From: CAZEBW01 sp964510205
Lineage (GTDB): Bacteria; Chloroflexota; Anaerolineae; VGOG01
DNA length: 23,604 nucleotides
Assembly: GCA_964510205.1 (NCBI GenBank)
Contig: CAZEBW010000056.1
Location: 1-23,604, forward strand
Reading direction: 5' to 3'
Shown here piece by piece: positions 7,724-14,557 of this stretch. The stretch's first letter is position 1. Every line of letters starts with the position of its first letter. Under the pieces are notes generated by a model. The model saw nothing but the letters and a program-made list of their open reading frames with translations. It made no database searches and was not told where the DNA came from. Both the position numbers and the translations under genes were made by a program.

Positions 7724-8692
7724 ATGAAGCTGAAGTACAATCCATTCCCACCGATTTTCACCCAAGGCGACGAGGCCACCAAGCTCACCTGCCTGGAGCT
7801 CTTCGGCCTGGCGGATTCCCCGCAAGCGAACAGGTTGCTGCTAGAGCTCATCAGGCAGCAGCGCTCCAATGGCGCCTTCCCCAGCCGCATTGATCCCCAC
7901 CATTGGGGAATGCGAGAGACGGTCAGGAACACCCTCCTGTTGCTGAAGATGGGACTGCCGCCAAGGGGAGTCAACGTAGATAGCGCGGTGCAGTTTGTCT
8001 TGAGCCGCCAGCGGCCCGATGGCGGCTGGAGCGAGAACCCCTCGCTGGACATCCCCCCAGAGAAGGTCGAGCTGAGCAATAAGCAGGCCATCACCTGGAT
8101 CACCGCCGACGTGGTGGAGCTCTTGAGGCAGGTGGGGATGGGAGAGGGCCCGCAATGCCAGGCCGCGCTGGAATGGCTCAGAGCGATGCAGAACCGCCAC
8201 GGCGGGTGGCACAGCTACTCTGGAAGCATCGGCGACCAACGGGGCTCCACGGGCGATCCCGACTCCACGGCCCAGATCACCTTCCTGATGGGCGAGATTT
8301 ACGGGGAAGACGACCCGGTCTATCGAAAGGGCCGAGAGCTGTTTGAAACCCACCTGGAGGAGTGCGCTCAGGACGTGGAAAGAGGGTATCGGATCCGATT
8401 GCGGAACGGTCAGAGAGAAGAGCTGGACGGCTACACCCTGACCCACCTGCTCCTCTCCTGGCTGCTCGATCCGCCCCGCCGCATCCAGAGCGGCTACGAC
8501 GTGGGCGACCCCAGGGTGAGACAGATGATGGAAGCGCTCATCGAAATCCAGCGGGAGGATGGCGGCTGGCGCCCCTTCTGGTCCGAAGAGAGCTCGCCGG
8601 TCTACACCGCTCTGGCAGCCAAGGTCTTGGTCTTGAGCGGGATGCTGGCCCGCGATGATTTAGAAGCCGCTGTCAAAGCATACGCCGTCTGA
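7724..8692 (+). CDS. prenyltransferase/squalene-cyclase-like alpha-alpha toroid protein
   Basis: A 322-residue soluble protein with repeated QW-like motifs spaced along its length: RQRPDGGWSENPS (about 91-103), AMQNRHGGWHSYSG (about 155-168) and EIQREDGGWRPFWSEES (about 272-288), with a weaker QQRSNGAFPS near 45. This is the pattern of the terpene-cyclase and protein-prenyltransferase alpha/alpha-barrel fold. The cyclase DxDD catalytic motif is not seen, and there is no signal peptide, so the activity is unknown. The start follows AGGAAG. The next genes (a Cys micropeptide and an MBL hydrolase) follow closely on the same strand, probably in one transcript. Uncharacterised proteins of this type are widespread; I would not name a substrate. 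Confidence 0.75.
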   Translation: MKLKYNPFPPIFTQGDEATKLTCLELFGLADSPQANRLLLELIRQQRSNGAFPSRIDPHHWGMRETVRNTLLLLKMGLPPRGVNVDSAVQFVLSRQRPDGGWSENPSLDIPPEKVELSNKQAITWITADVVELLRQVGMGEGPQCQAALEWLRAMQNRHGGWHSYSGSIGDQRGSTGDPDSTAQITFLMGEIYGEDDPVYRKGRELFETHLEECAQDVERGYRIRLRNGQREELDGYTLTHLLLSWLLDPPRRIQSGYDVGDPRVRQMMEALIEIQREDGGWRPFWSEESSPVYTALAAKVLVLSGMLARDDLEAAVKAYAV

Positions 8693-8705
8693 AGGAAGCG
8701 CAGCC

Positions 8706-8777
8706 ATGGGATGGGACGAGTGCAAGACCTGCGCGGGGCGGGACCTTTGTCACGGTGAGGTCCCCCCGGCAAAGTGA
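8706..8777 (+). CDS. 23-residue Cys-containing small ORF
   Basis: ATG 8706 follows a good ribosome site (GAAGGAAG, about seven bases upstream). The peptide is MGWDECKTCAGRDLCHGEV followed by PPAK, with three Cys and one His that could bind metal. Its TGA overlaps an in-frame ATG (8777) of the downstream hydrolase gene in a TGATG arrangement, which suggests translational coupling. It could be a real micropeptide, a leader peptide or chance. Confidence 0.35.
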   Translation: MGWDECKTCAGRDLCHGEVPPAK

Positions 8778-8791
8778 TGGGGGATGCTGAA

Positions 8792-9508
8792 ATGAAACTG
8801 ACCTACTACGGGTACAATGCATTCGTCATTGAAGGCGAAGGCAAGACCATCATCCTCGACCCAGGCCAGGACCTGCACTGGCGACGCCTCAATTCGCTGA
8901 TTCCCCCCCGGCTTTGGGAGCAGGCTGACCTGATTCTGGTAACCCACGGGGACGAAGACCACGCTGAGTACGCGCCCCAGGTAGCAAGGGCCAGCGACGC
9001 GCCCATCGTCTGCGGCCCAGCGCTGGCTGAACGATGGCAACACCAGGGGTTGACTCTGTCCCCCGTCGCCTCTGGCGAGACGGTAGAGGTGTACGGAAGC
9101 TCCATTCGCGGCGTGCCCACTGAGCACGGTGGCCTTGCGTTCACCTTGCTGGGCCGGACCTTTACCTTCAAGTCAGGGAGAGTGGGGCTCGGAGCTGTGG
9201 GGTTCTTGTTCAATTTGGAGGGGAAGTCGCTGCTCAATCTGGGCGACACCTTGCTACTGGAGAATGCGTGGCGGGGCTTGCGACCGGACGTACTGATGAT
9301 TCCCATCGGGGGGATGATGACCATGGACGTGCAGGCCGCCTTGAGAGCCATAGAGGTCATCGCACCGCAGGTAGTCATACCCGTACACCACAACTGGGAC
9401 ATCCTCTTCTATCACCGCCCAGCCGACGTGGATGGCTTTGCCGCTGGGGCGTGCACGCTGGGTTGCGAGCCAATCCCGCTGGCACGGGGTCAGACTGTAG
9501 AGGTCTGA
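8792..9508 (+). CDS. metallo-beta-lactamase-fold metal-dependent hydrolase (UPF0173-like)
   Basis: A 238-residue cytoplasmic hydrolase. The N-terminus MKLTYYGYNAFVIEGEGKTI and the metal motif THGDEDHAEY (about 49-58) match the UPF0173/UlaG-like branch of the MBL superfamily. Later metal-site segments are PTEHGG, NLGDTLL and VIPVHHNWD. The canonical HxHxDH is HGDEDH here, so the second His is replaced by Asp, as in other members of this group. ATG 8792 is chosen because the conserved family start is there and GGGGGAT lies just before it; ATG 8777 would add five residues and overlap the stop of the small ORF upstream. The substrate is unknown. Confidence 0.82.
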   Translation: MKLTYYGYNAFVIEGEGKTIILDPGQDLHWRRLNSLIPPRLWEQADLILVTHGDEDHAEYAPQVARASDAPIVCGPALAERWQHQGLTLSPVASGETVEVYGSSIRGVPTEHGGLAFTLLGRTFTFKSGRVGLGAVGFLFNLEGKSLLNLGDTLLLENAWRGLRPDVLMIPIGGMMTMDVQAALRAIEVIAPQVVIPVHHNWDILFYHRPADVDGFAAGACTLGCEPIPLARGQTVEV

Positions 9509-9581
9509 GTGGGCAAAGCACGGATGGTGTTGGCCCAACCTTAAAATATCCACCCAACTCCACAAAAACCCCATATTTGGC

Positions 9582-9610
9582 TTGACATCGAACGCATGTT
9601 CTGGTATAAT
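9582..9610 (+). promoter_or_regulatory. consensus promoter of lexA
   Basis: TTGACA (9582-9587) and TATAAT (9605-9610) are both perfect consensus hexamers with a 17-base spacer. The start of transcription should be near 9617. This is the strongest promoter in the window, and SOS boxes sit within its spacer and just after its -10. Confidence 0.9.
9590..9601 (+). promoter_or_regulatory. SOS (LexA) box 1
   Basis: GAACGCATGTTC fits the GAAC-N4-GTTC LexA operator of Firmicutes-type LexA. It lies inside the spacer between the -35 and -10 boxes of the lexA promoter, so bound LexA would block RNA polymerase. Confidence 0.85.
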
Positions 9611-9618
9611 ACCCCCTA

Positions 9619-9630
9619 GAACATGCGTTC
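9619..9630 (+). promoter_or_regulatory. SOS (LexA) box 2
   Basis: GAACATGCGTTC is the exact reverse complement of box 1; extended by one base on each side the match continues. It covers the expected transcription start. Centre-to-centre distance from box 1 is 29 bases, close to three helical turns, so two dimers could bind on one face. Confidence 0.85.
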
Positions 9631-9657
9631 GTTTTCGTTCAGAAAGGAGTCGCACCC

Positions 9658-10269
9658 ATGAAAAGCTTGAGCCCACGTCAAAGACAGATGCATCGTTTCA
9701 TCACTGCCTTCATCGGCGAAAATGGATACCCTCCCACCCACGAAGAGATCCGCCAGGGCCTGCAGATGAGCACCAAGTCGCTGGTCAACGATGACCTCAA
9801 AGCGCTGGAACGGATGGGCTGCATCGAGCGCGCGCCCGACGTCGCGCGCGGCATCAGACTGGCGGGTGGCCTCAGAAGCTTCAAGGTCCCCCTGCTGGGA
9901 CAGATCGCCGCCAGCGCCAAGCCCATCTCCTTCTCCGATGAGGACCACGAAGAGATCGAGCTGACGCCCGACATCGTCGAGCAGCAAGAGGGCTTGTATG
10001 CGCTGCGGGTGAAGGGGGACTCTATGATAGATGCTTTCATCCACGACGGCGACATCGTGGTGATGAGGCATCAAGCGGTGGCTGAAGCAGGCGAGATGGT
10101 GGCGGTGAGGCTGAAGGAGGAGAACGAGACCACGCTGAAGAGGTTCTATCCAGAGGGGAAGCGCGTGCGCCTGCAGCCGGCCAATGCCAAGGTGGCGCCG
10201 CTATTCGTCCATCCCGCCAACGTGGAGATTCAGGGCAAGGTCATGGCCGTGATCCGTCAGATGGTATGA
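9658..10269 (+). CDS. lexA: LexA SOS repressor
   Basis: A 203-residue transcriptional repressor that is cleaved when RecA filaments form. The N-terminal winged helix (about 1-65) includes YPPTHEEIRQGLQMSTKSLV. The C-terminal S24 peptidase domain has the catalytic Ser122 in GDSM and Lys161 in TLKRFY. The autocleavage loop reads VPLLGQIAASAKPI, so the scissile bond that is normally Ala-Gly would be Ala85-Ser86. AAAGGAG precedes the start with eight-base spacing. Two SOS boxes on its promoter point to autorepression. It heads an apparent operon with the Cys-rich protein 18 bases downstream. Confidence 0.95.
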   Translation: MKSLSPRQRQMHRFITAFIGENGYPPTHEEIRQGLQMSTKSLVNDDLKALERMGCIERAPDVARGIRLAGGLRSFKVPLLGQIAASAKPISFSDEDHEEIELTPDIVEQQEGLYALRVKGDSMIDAFIHDGDIVVMRHQAVAEAGEMVAVRLKEENETTLKRFYPEGKRVRLQPANAKVAPLFVHPANVEIQGKVMAVIRQMV

Positions 10270-10287
10270 GTCGAGAGGAGGTTGACC

Positions 10288-10713
10288 ATGCGCGAATGGA
10301 GGCACAAGGTTTGCGAACACCGCAGCGTGGATGGCAATGGGCGCATCACCTGCAAGAAGATCGTGGAGGGCGATAACGAGGTCTCCCCTAACCTCTGTCG
10401 AACCTGTCCCGCCCGACAGATCTCCTGCGACAAGCTACGCTTCTCCCTGCAGAAGGACTCCCCCTCCCCCATCGTCGTCCGCTACGGCAACGGTCACACC
10501 GAGGTCTGGAACAACGAGCCAGCCAAGATCAGTTTTGCGCGGGCCGCCTGTGCGGCCAAGGTCGCGCCCATCAGCGACCCCCGCCAGTGCGCAGCCTGCG
10601 CCCTGCGATCGGTCAGCGAGCCCATACTGGAGGAGATCCCCTTGCCCCAGAAAGTGGCCAGCGGCGGCGCGGTCATCCCCTTCCCCCAGCGCGTGGCCGC
10701 CGCGGCCAGTTGA
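10288..10713 (+). CDS. Cys-rich conserved-looking protein of unknown function
   Basis: A 141-residue soluble protein with three Cys groups: CEHRSVDGNGRITC (near 11-24), CRTCPARQISC (about 37-47), and CAAK with PRQCAAC (about 87-105). The spacing suggests zinc or Fe-S binding. ATG 10288 is preferred over TTG 10282 because GAGAGGAGG lies seven bases upstream of it. It follows lexA after 18 bases and so should be under the same SOS control. I do not recognise the family. Its place between LexA and a DNA-motor ATPase suggests a DNA-damage or DNA-handling role, which is inference only. Confidence 0.7.
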   Translation: MREWRHKVCEHRSVDGNGRITCKKIVEGDNEVSPNLCRTCPARQISCDKLRFSLQKDSPSPIVVRYGNGHTEVWNNEPAKISFARAACAAKVAPISDPRQCAACALRSVSEPILEEIPLPQKVASGGAVIPFPQRVAAAAS

Positions 10714-10795
10714 GGCCGCCGTGCTGCCTTGGCAGCCTAGCTAACGAGGCCGCTGTGCTGCCAAGGCAGCCTCACTATCGAAGCCGCTGACACTA
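10712..10795 (+). repeat. 34-bp tandem repeat with palindromic cores
   Basis: Units begin at 10712, 10746 and 10780 (the third partial), with an exact 34-base period and the unit start GARGCCGCY. The first two contain GCTGCCTTGGCAGC and GCTGCCAAGGCAGC, which are reverse complements of each other. Located between the Cys-rich gene and the FtsK-type gene, it could be a protein-binding site or a structured RNA spacer within the operon. Confidence 0.7.
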
Positions 10796-10829
10796 CCCAG
10801 ACCGTCCTCACCATCCAGCAGGAGGCCCT

Positions 10830-11957
10830 ATGCGACGCTTATTGGAATATCAAGCTGAACGTATCGAAATGGTGCTGGCCAGCCACAAGGTCACCTCTCA
10901 CGTCTGCGGCGGCACGGTCACCCCTCGCTTCGTGCGCTTCGAACTCCTGCCCACCGTGGACACCAAGGTCAGCCGCATCAAGGGCCTGGCCGAGGAGATC
11001 GCCCTCTCCCTGGGCATCCCCTCCTGCCGCGTCTCCCGCCAAAACGGCAGGATCAACGTCGAAATCCCCCGCCAGAAGCCAGGCACGGTCAAGCTAACGC
11101 CCCTCTGCCGACGGCTGGCCGAGATCCCGCCCTGCACCGCCGTCCTGGGCCTGGACGAGGAAGGCACCCCCCTCCTCCTGCGCCTGCCCAGCGCGGACGT
11201 GGCCCACGTCCTCATCGCCGGCCGAACGGGGTCGGGCAAGACCGCTCTGGCCCGATCCATGATCGCCAGCCTGGCCATGTACAACCGCCTGGGTCAGGTG
11301 CAGCTGGTGCTGATTGATCCCAAAGGCAGGGGCTTCACGCCCTTCGCCACGCTGCCGCATCTGTTGTACCCCATGGTGGAGGACGTGGACGGCGCTTCGC
11401 AGGCGCTGGAGCGGCTGGTGGCGGAGATGGAGAGGCGGGATCACGACAAGGTGACGCAGCCTCAGATCGTGGTGTTCATAGACGAGTTGGCCGATCTGAT
11501 GATGGTGGGCGGCAAGGAGGTGGAGCATCTGTTGACCCGCCTCTTGCAGCGGGGGCGGGGAGCGGGCATTCACGTGGTGGCCTGCGTGCAGAAGCCCACG
11601 GTGGCCGTCATCGGCTCGCTGGTCAAGTCCAATTTCCCGGTGCGCATCGTGGGCAGTGTGGCCAGCCCAGAGGACGCCAAGGTGGCCTCGGGCCTGGCGG
11701 GCACGGGGGCCGAGAAGCTGCTGGGGCGGGGCGATTTCTTGGTCATCGCTCAGGGGCAGGTGATGCGTTTGCAGGCGGCCTACGTGTCGGGCGAGGAGAT
11801 GGGCAAGCTGACCCAGCGTCTGCGGGAGGGCGGTCGCCAGAGCAGGCGCTGCGTGGTGAGCTCGTCGAACCAATGGGCAGAGCAGCAAGCCACGGGGACG
11901 GATGGCAAGATGATGCCGCTGAAGCGTCTGGCGGCCAAGTTGAATCTAGTGAAGTAG
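10830..11957 (+). CDS. FtsK/SpoIIIE-type DNA motor ATPase, soluble
   Basis: A 375-residue RecA-fold motor. Walker A is GRTGSGKT (131-138), Walker B is VVFIDEL (214-220), and LIDPKGRGFTPF (161-172) and LLQRGRGAGIHVV follow the FtsK/SpoIIIE pattern. The N-terminal 110 residues resemble the alpha/beta region of FtsK motors (VTPRFVRFELLP onward). There is no transmembrane segment and no recognisable gamma (KOPS-reading) winged helix, and it is much shorter than chromosomal FtsK (about 750 or more). This size is typical of plasmid or mobile-element DNA translocases and of some orphan chromosomal copies. AGGAGG precedes the ATG by four bases. Following lexA and the Cys-rich gene, it may be induced by DNA damage. 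Confidence 0.82.
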   Translation: MRRLLEYQAERIEMVLASHKVTSHVCGGTVTPRFVRFELLPTVDTKVSRIKGLAEEIALSLGIPSCRVSRQNGRINVEIPRQKPGTVKLTPLCRRLAEIPPCTAVLGLDEEGTPLLLRLPSADVAHVLIAGRTGSGKTALARSMIASLAMYNRLGQVQLVLIDPKGRGFTPFATLPHLLYPMVEDVDGASQALERLVAEMERRDHDKVTQPQIVVFIDELADLMMVGGKEVEHLLTRLLQRGRGAGIHVVACVQKPTVAVIGSLVKSNFPVRIVGSVASPEDAKVASGLAGTGAEKLLGRGDFLVIAQGQVMRLQAAYVSGEEMGKLTQRLREGGRQSRRCVVSSSNQWAEQQATGTDGKMMPLKRLAAKLNLVK

Positions 11958-11960
11958 CTT

Positions 11961-12000
11961 TCACCCTACCCCGTCCCTTCCCTGAGAGGGAGGGGAGAAA
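11961..12000 (+). repeat. short C-run/G-run dispersed hairpin repeat
   Basis: CACCCTACCCCGTCCCTTCC followed by CTGAGAGGGAGGGG folds into a CCCTTCCCT/AGGGAGGG hairpin. Its form matches the short repeats of the 'CCCTCTCCC-TGAG-GGGAGAGGG' kind commonly scattered between genes. It fills the gap before the membrane-protein gene and could affect transcript stability or termination, although it has no T-run. Confidence 0.45.
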
Positions 12001-12009
12001 GGATGCGAG

Positions 12010-12390
12010 ATGAAGAAGGTAGCTATCGTAACCATCATTGCTTTTGCCATCACCCTGGCCGTGATCATCGGCCAGCGGATGTCCACCGATGCCATGGCGG
12101 TGGTGATTGGCGTGGCCTGTGGGGTGCTGGCCTCGATCCCCACCAGCCTGCTGATCCTGGCGGTGACCAAAAGGCACACCAAGCAGGAGGTGCGGCCCCC
12201 GCAGCGGCGGGACTACCCTCCTGTGGTGGTGGTCAACCCTGGGGGCAACCAGCCGTCTCGCTACTTGCCGCCGCTCCCGACCTCGCCGATGCAAGCCCAG
12301 GGGCGTCAGTTTCGGGAACGTCAGTTCCACGTCATCGGTGATGAGGACGCCCTGCACCCTGAGTCCTCGGGCCTGCCAAGTGCAAGGTAG
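12010..12390 (+). CDS. small two-helix membrane protein, C-terminus replaced by IS end
   Basis: A 126-residue protein with two hydrophobic helices (about 4-21 and 28-52, VVIGVACGVLASIPTSLLIL) followed by a Lys/Arg-rich and then Pro-rich cytoplasmic-looking tail. Start ATG 12010 follows GAAAGGA. It lies 52 bases after the FtsK-type gene on the same strand, so it could be that soluble motor's membrane partner, as two-helix proteins with basic tails can be; this is inferred. Residues from about 117 on (HPESSGLPSAR) are encoded by the terminal inverted repeat of the IS that begins at 12357, so the native C-terminus has been lost. Confidence 0.65.
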   Translation: MKKVAIVTIIAFAITLAVIIGQRMSTDAMAVVIGVACGVLASIPTSLLILAVTKRHTKQEVRPPQRRDYPPVVVVNPGGNQPSRYLPPLPTSPMQAQGRQFRERQFHVIGDEDALHPESSGLPSAR

Positions 12391-12398
12391 TCATACCC
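12357..12398 (+). repeat. left terminal inverted repeat of the IS
   Basis: About 42 bases, matching the reverse complement of 13891-13933 with only scattered differences in CCCTGAGTCCTYGGGCCTGC and TAGTCRTACCC. It overlaps the end of the membrane-protein coding region. Confidence 0.7.
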
Positions 12399-12556
12399 TG
12401 TACCTATCGTTCCAGGGCAGGTGCCCCCAAAGTGCAGGAATATCGTACCGCCCTCCAAGACTCCCAGGTGGTGGGCAAACTGAGTTGAAAGGCCGAGAGA
12501 TTGACCGGGGGCCCCAATTCCCCCGTCAGGACTTCCGCTGTAAGCCCCTTGATGGC

Positions 12557-13802
12557 CTATTTCTGTCTCCATTTGCCATCCTCAGCCACGAAGGTCAATT
12601 GCCGGTCAGAAAGGTCAAAGGTGATTTCCACCTGTTGTTTCTCCCAGTTGCATCCCAAGAGGTCGTACTGCCCGCCGAGGGAAGTGTTGCCATCCTTGCC
12701 GGAGTAACGAAACCAACGGCCCTGGGATAGATAATCATACACGTGCTCCAGGTCCAGCAGATCGAGCTCCCATTCTGGGCGGTACGGACGTCGAGGTGTC
12801 CCAGCTTTAGGACAAGCAACCAGTGGCGGCTTGTCGTCTGGGCTGGCACAGGGTAGGCGGGTGTTGAGAGAATCTCGCAGCTGAGGCAAAGCAGGATACA
12901 GGTTGTTCCAGCCAGCGAAGGTTCGTCCTTGCAACACTTGTCTATCCCATAATTGGTGGCTGTTTTCCGTCAGGCCCTGGTCGATGGGGCGACCCTTGCG
13001 TCCCAAGGTCAGAGAGACACCTATGGCACTTGTCCTGCCCTTGGTCCCTGGGCCCAAGGACCAGGGGGACTGACAAGTACAGGGCTACCAGCCATAGGCG
13101 AATTCGGGCCGGAAAAGGAGATCAGGTCCCGGTGTCGTAGAAGACTCTCTCGTGGTCCACTTGGATGGCCTCTGGCAGGCCCTGTACTGTCCGTACAGGA
13201 CAGTGCCCCAGTCAGTAAATGCCAAGTGGAGCACGAGCTGACGGTCTTCGGCCGCCGGTGAACGCATCCAACGATTCTTGCCGAACAGGCAAAGATAACT
13301 CAACAAACGTATTCGACTAACCGGCCATTCAGGTTGAGTAGCGTCACCACCCCACCCCAACGTCCGGGGTCTGCTCGTGACCGCGAGCATCCATCGCCCA
13401 GACTTCGTGCCGCGTATTGGCCGTTGCCGCCTGAGTGGTTTGGGGCAAGTCGCTATGTCGTTCGTAAGAGCGTGTCAATCCCTCTTGCTTTAGGAAGACA
13501 GCGATGCTTCGGATGCCAGCTAACTTCTGTCCTTTGAAGCGTTCATCAGCTTCCAACTCAGCGCGCAAGGTCTTTGGCCTCCACCCAGGATGGGCTTCCC
13601 GCCAGGCTTTCAATGTCTCTCGCATAGATAATGAAAACGCGCTCAGGATGCCTGTCGCCGGACGTCCCATGTTTGAAGCCAGGGCCTTGCACCGCTCACG
13701 ACCTCGGCGACGCCATTTGCGCACTGTCCATCTCGACCAACCCGTTTGCTCTGCGATCTCTCGGTCCGTGTGCCTGATTTCAGACAATTGACAGGTCAAC
13801 AC
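12557..13802 (-). pseudogene. DDE integrase-core transposase (IS481/IS3-like), multiply frameshifted
   Basis: Read on the minus strand from ATG 13802, the first 152 codons give an HTH domain (TDREIAEQTGWSRWTVRKWR), GWRPKTLRAELEADERFKG, and EVWAMDARGHEQTPDVGV with the first catalytic Asp. A one-base shift after GVGW restores VTLLNLNGRLVEYV. The second catalytic segment, VDHERVFYD, is in another frame. A 60-base insertion (13026-13086) splits the next part. The last frame, 12557-about 12990, contains GVSLTLGRKGRPIDQGLTEN with the catalytic Glu and a C-terminal domain (YRPEWELDLLDLEHVYDYLS). The order of domains and DDE motifs fits the retroviral-integrase transposase superfamily. Several frameshifts and stops make it inactive. 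Confidence 0.8.
13026..13086 (+). repeat. palindromic element nested in the transposase
   Basis: ACTTGTC (from 13028) pairs with GACAAGT, and TTGGTCCCTGGGCCCAAGGA forms the palindromic centre, giving a stem of about 50 bases. It interrupts the transposase reading frame between LWLVAL and GVSLTL. Its right half (GGGCCCAAGGACCAG, then GACAAGTACAGGG) resembles the right IS end and its flank at 13915-13947, so it may be a mini-element built from such ends. Confidence 0.6.
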
Positions 13803-13890
13803 TCGTTCTCCGATGGTCGTTGTTCTTCACATGGCCAAATCTCCCCTCTGGGAAGAGCATGGCTCCAAAGAAGGATCCTGTCAAGTCCAA

Positions 13891-13933
13891 GGGGTACGAC
13901 TAAGCTGCATTCCGCAGGCCCAAGGACTCAGGG
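13891..13933 (-). repeat. right terminal inverted repeat of the IS
   Basis: About 43 bases, pairing with the left terminal repeat at 12357-12398. Outside it, GACAAGTACAGGG is shared with the nested palindrome at 13026-13086. Confidence 0.7.
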
Positions 13934-13960
13934 CGACAAGTACAGGGTGCTCAACACCAA

Positions 13961-14325
13961 GAGGGGGCGATACCTGCCGTGGTCAAGGCCCTGAGGCGTG
14001 CAGAGGAGGAAGCCGATAAGGTCTACCTGACCACCGACCCGGGCCGTAAGGGAGAGGCCATCGCCTGACACCTGTGCCACGCAGCCGAAGATACCCAGGG
14101 GGAGAACCAGGCGCGTCTCCGTCCACGAACTGACTCCGCCTACGGTAAAGAAGACCTTTGCCCGCCCCCGCCAGATGGACAGGGACCTGGTGGGCGCCCA
14201 GCAGGTCAGGAGGACCTTGGATAGGCTGATGGGACTTAAGGAGTATCGCGCAACTGTTGGCAGAACCCTGCCCTTCCATGACGCTATCTTGCCCTGATCC
14301 TGGACACACAGCCGTTAGAGAGTGA
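13961..14325 (+). pseudogene. type IA DNA topoisomerase (TopA-like) remnant
   Basis: From 13979 the frame reads VVKALRRAEEEADKVYLTTD then PGRKGEAIA, a TAG/TGA-type stop, and HLCHA. This is the Toprim motif region of topoisomerase I (ATDPDREGEAIAWHL). After a frameshift, from 14112, comes RVSVHELTPPTVKKTFARPR, then QMDRDLVGAQQVRRTLDRLM, again matching TopA. A further shift gives LALILDTQPLES, like the TLALIVDRE segment. The Toprim acids have changed (DPDRE to DPGRK), a stop replaces Trp, and both ends are missing. It is clearly dead. It abuts the IS right end, which probably marks where the gene was cut. Confidence 0.75.
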
Positions 14326-14357
14326 AAGCCACCTGCGTCAACCACACAGGTGGCTTC
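14325..14357. terminator. hairpin, copy 1 of a repeated terminator-like sequence
   Basis: AGCCACCTG (14327-14335) pairs with CAGGTGGCT (14347-14355). The sequence is nearly identical to the hairpin at 20531-20570, with three differences over about 30 bases. The flanking T-run is weak here (CTTTC on the minus strand), so termination is uncertain. Confidence 0.4.
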
Positions 14358-14471
14358 AGGGTCTGCTCTTCCGAGGCACCTATGCCTCCATCGTAGACTA
14401 TTGATGGGTGTAGCATCTCGTCGGTTGACAAGTAGCTAGCTCAAGGCGCCCACAGCCTCAAAGTATACCTC

Positions 14472-14505
14472 ACACTGCCAGCGGAGTGGCAGTGTCTTTA
14501 GTTTA
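14472..14505 (+). terminator. intrinsic terminator-like hairpin before the mutasome
   Basis: ACACTGCC (14472-14479) pairs perfectly with GGCAGTGT (14488-14495), with an eight-base loop, followed by CTTTAGTTT. It would stop read-through from the topoisomerase/IS region into the mutasome operon. Confidence 0.55.
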
Positions 14506-14557
14506 TCTCGGATCTCTTCTCTACAATTCAGAGCTTTGCGGTTGGCTTCCTATCCCC

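Larger units (their letters stand above)
12357..13933 (-). mobile_element. degenerate insertion sequence, about 1.58 kb
   Basis: The boundaries are defined by imperfect terminal inverted repeats. The left one (12357-12398) begins CCCTGAGTCCTCGGGCCTGC and ends TAGTCATACCC. The right one (13891-13933), read on the minus strand, begins CCCTGAGTCCTTGGGCCTGC and ends TAGTCGTACCCC. Between them lies a frameshifted DDE transposase on the minus strand. No target-site duplication is evident at the ends. It interrupts the membrane-protein gene on the left and abuts a topoisomerase remnant on the right. Confidence 0.75.

Noticed and set aside
12316..12327. Perfect GAAC-N4-GTTC SOS box
   Set aside because: It lies inside the coding sequence of the membrane protein with no promoter nearby. 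A match of this kind is expected about 0.3-0.4 times by chance in a window this size.
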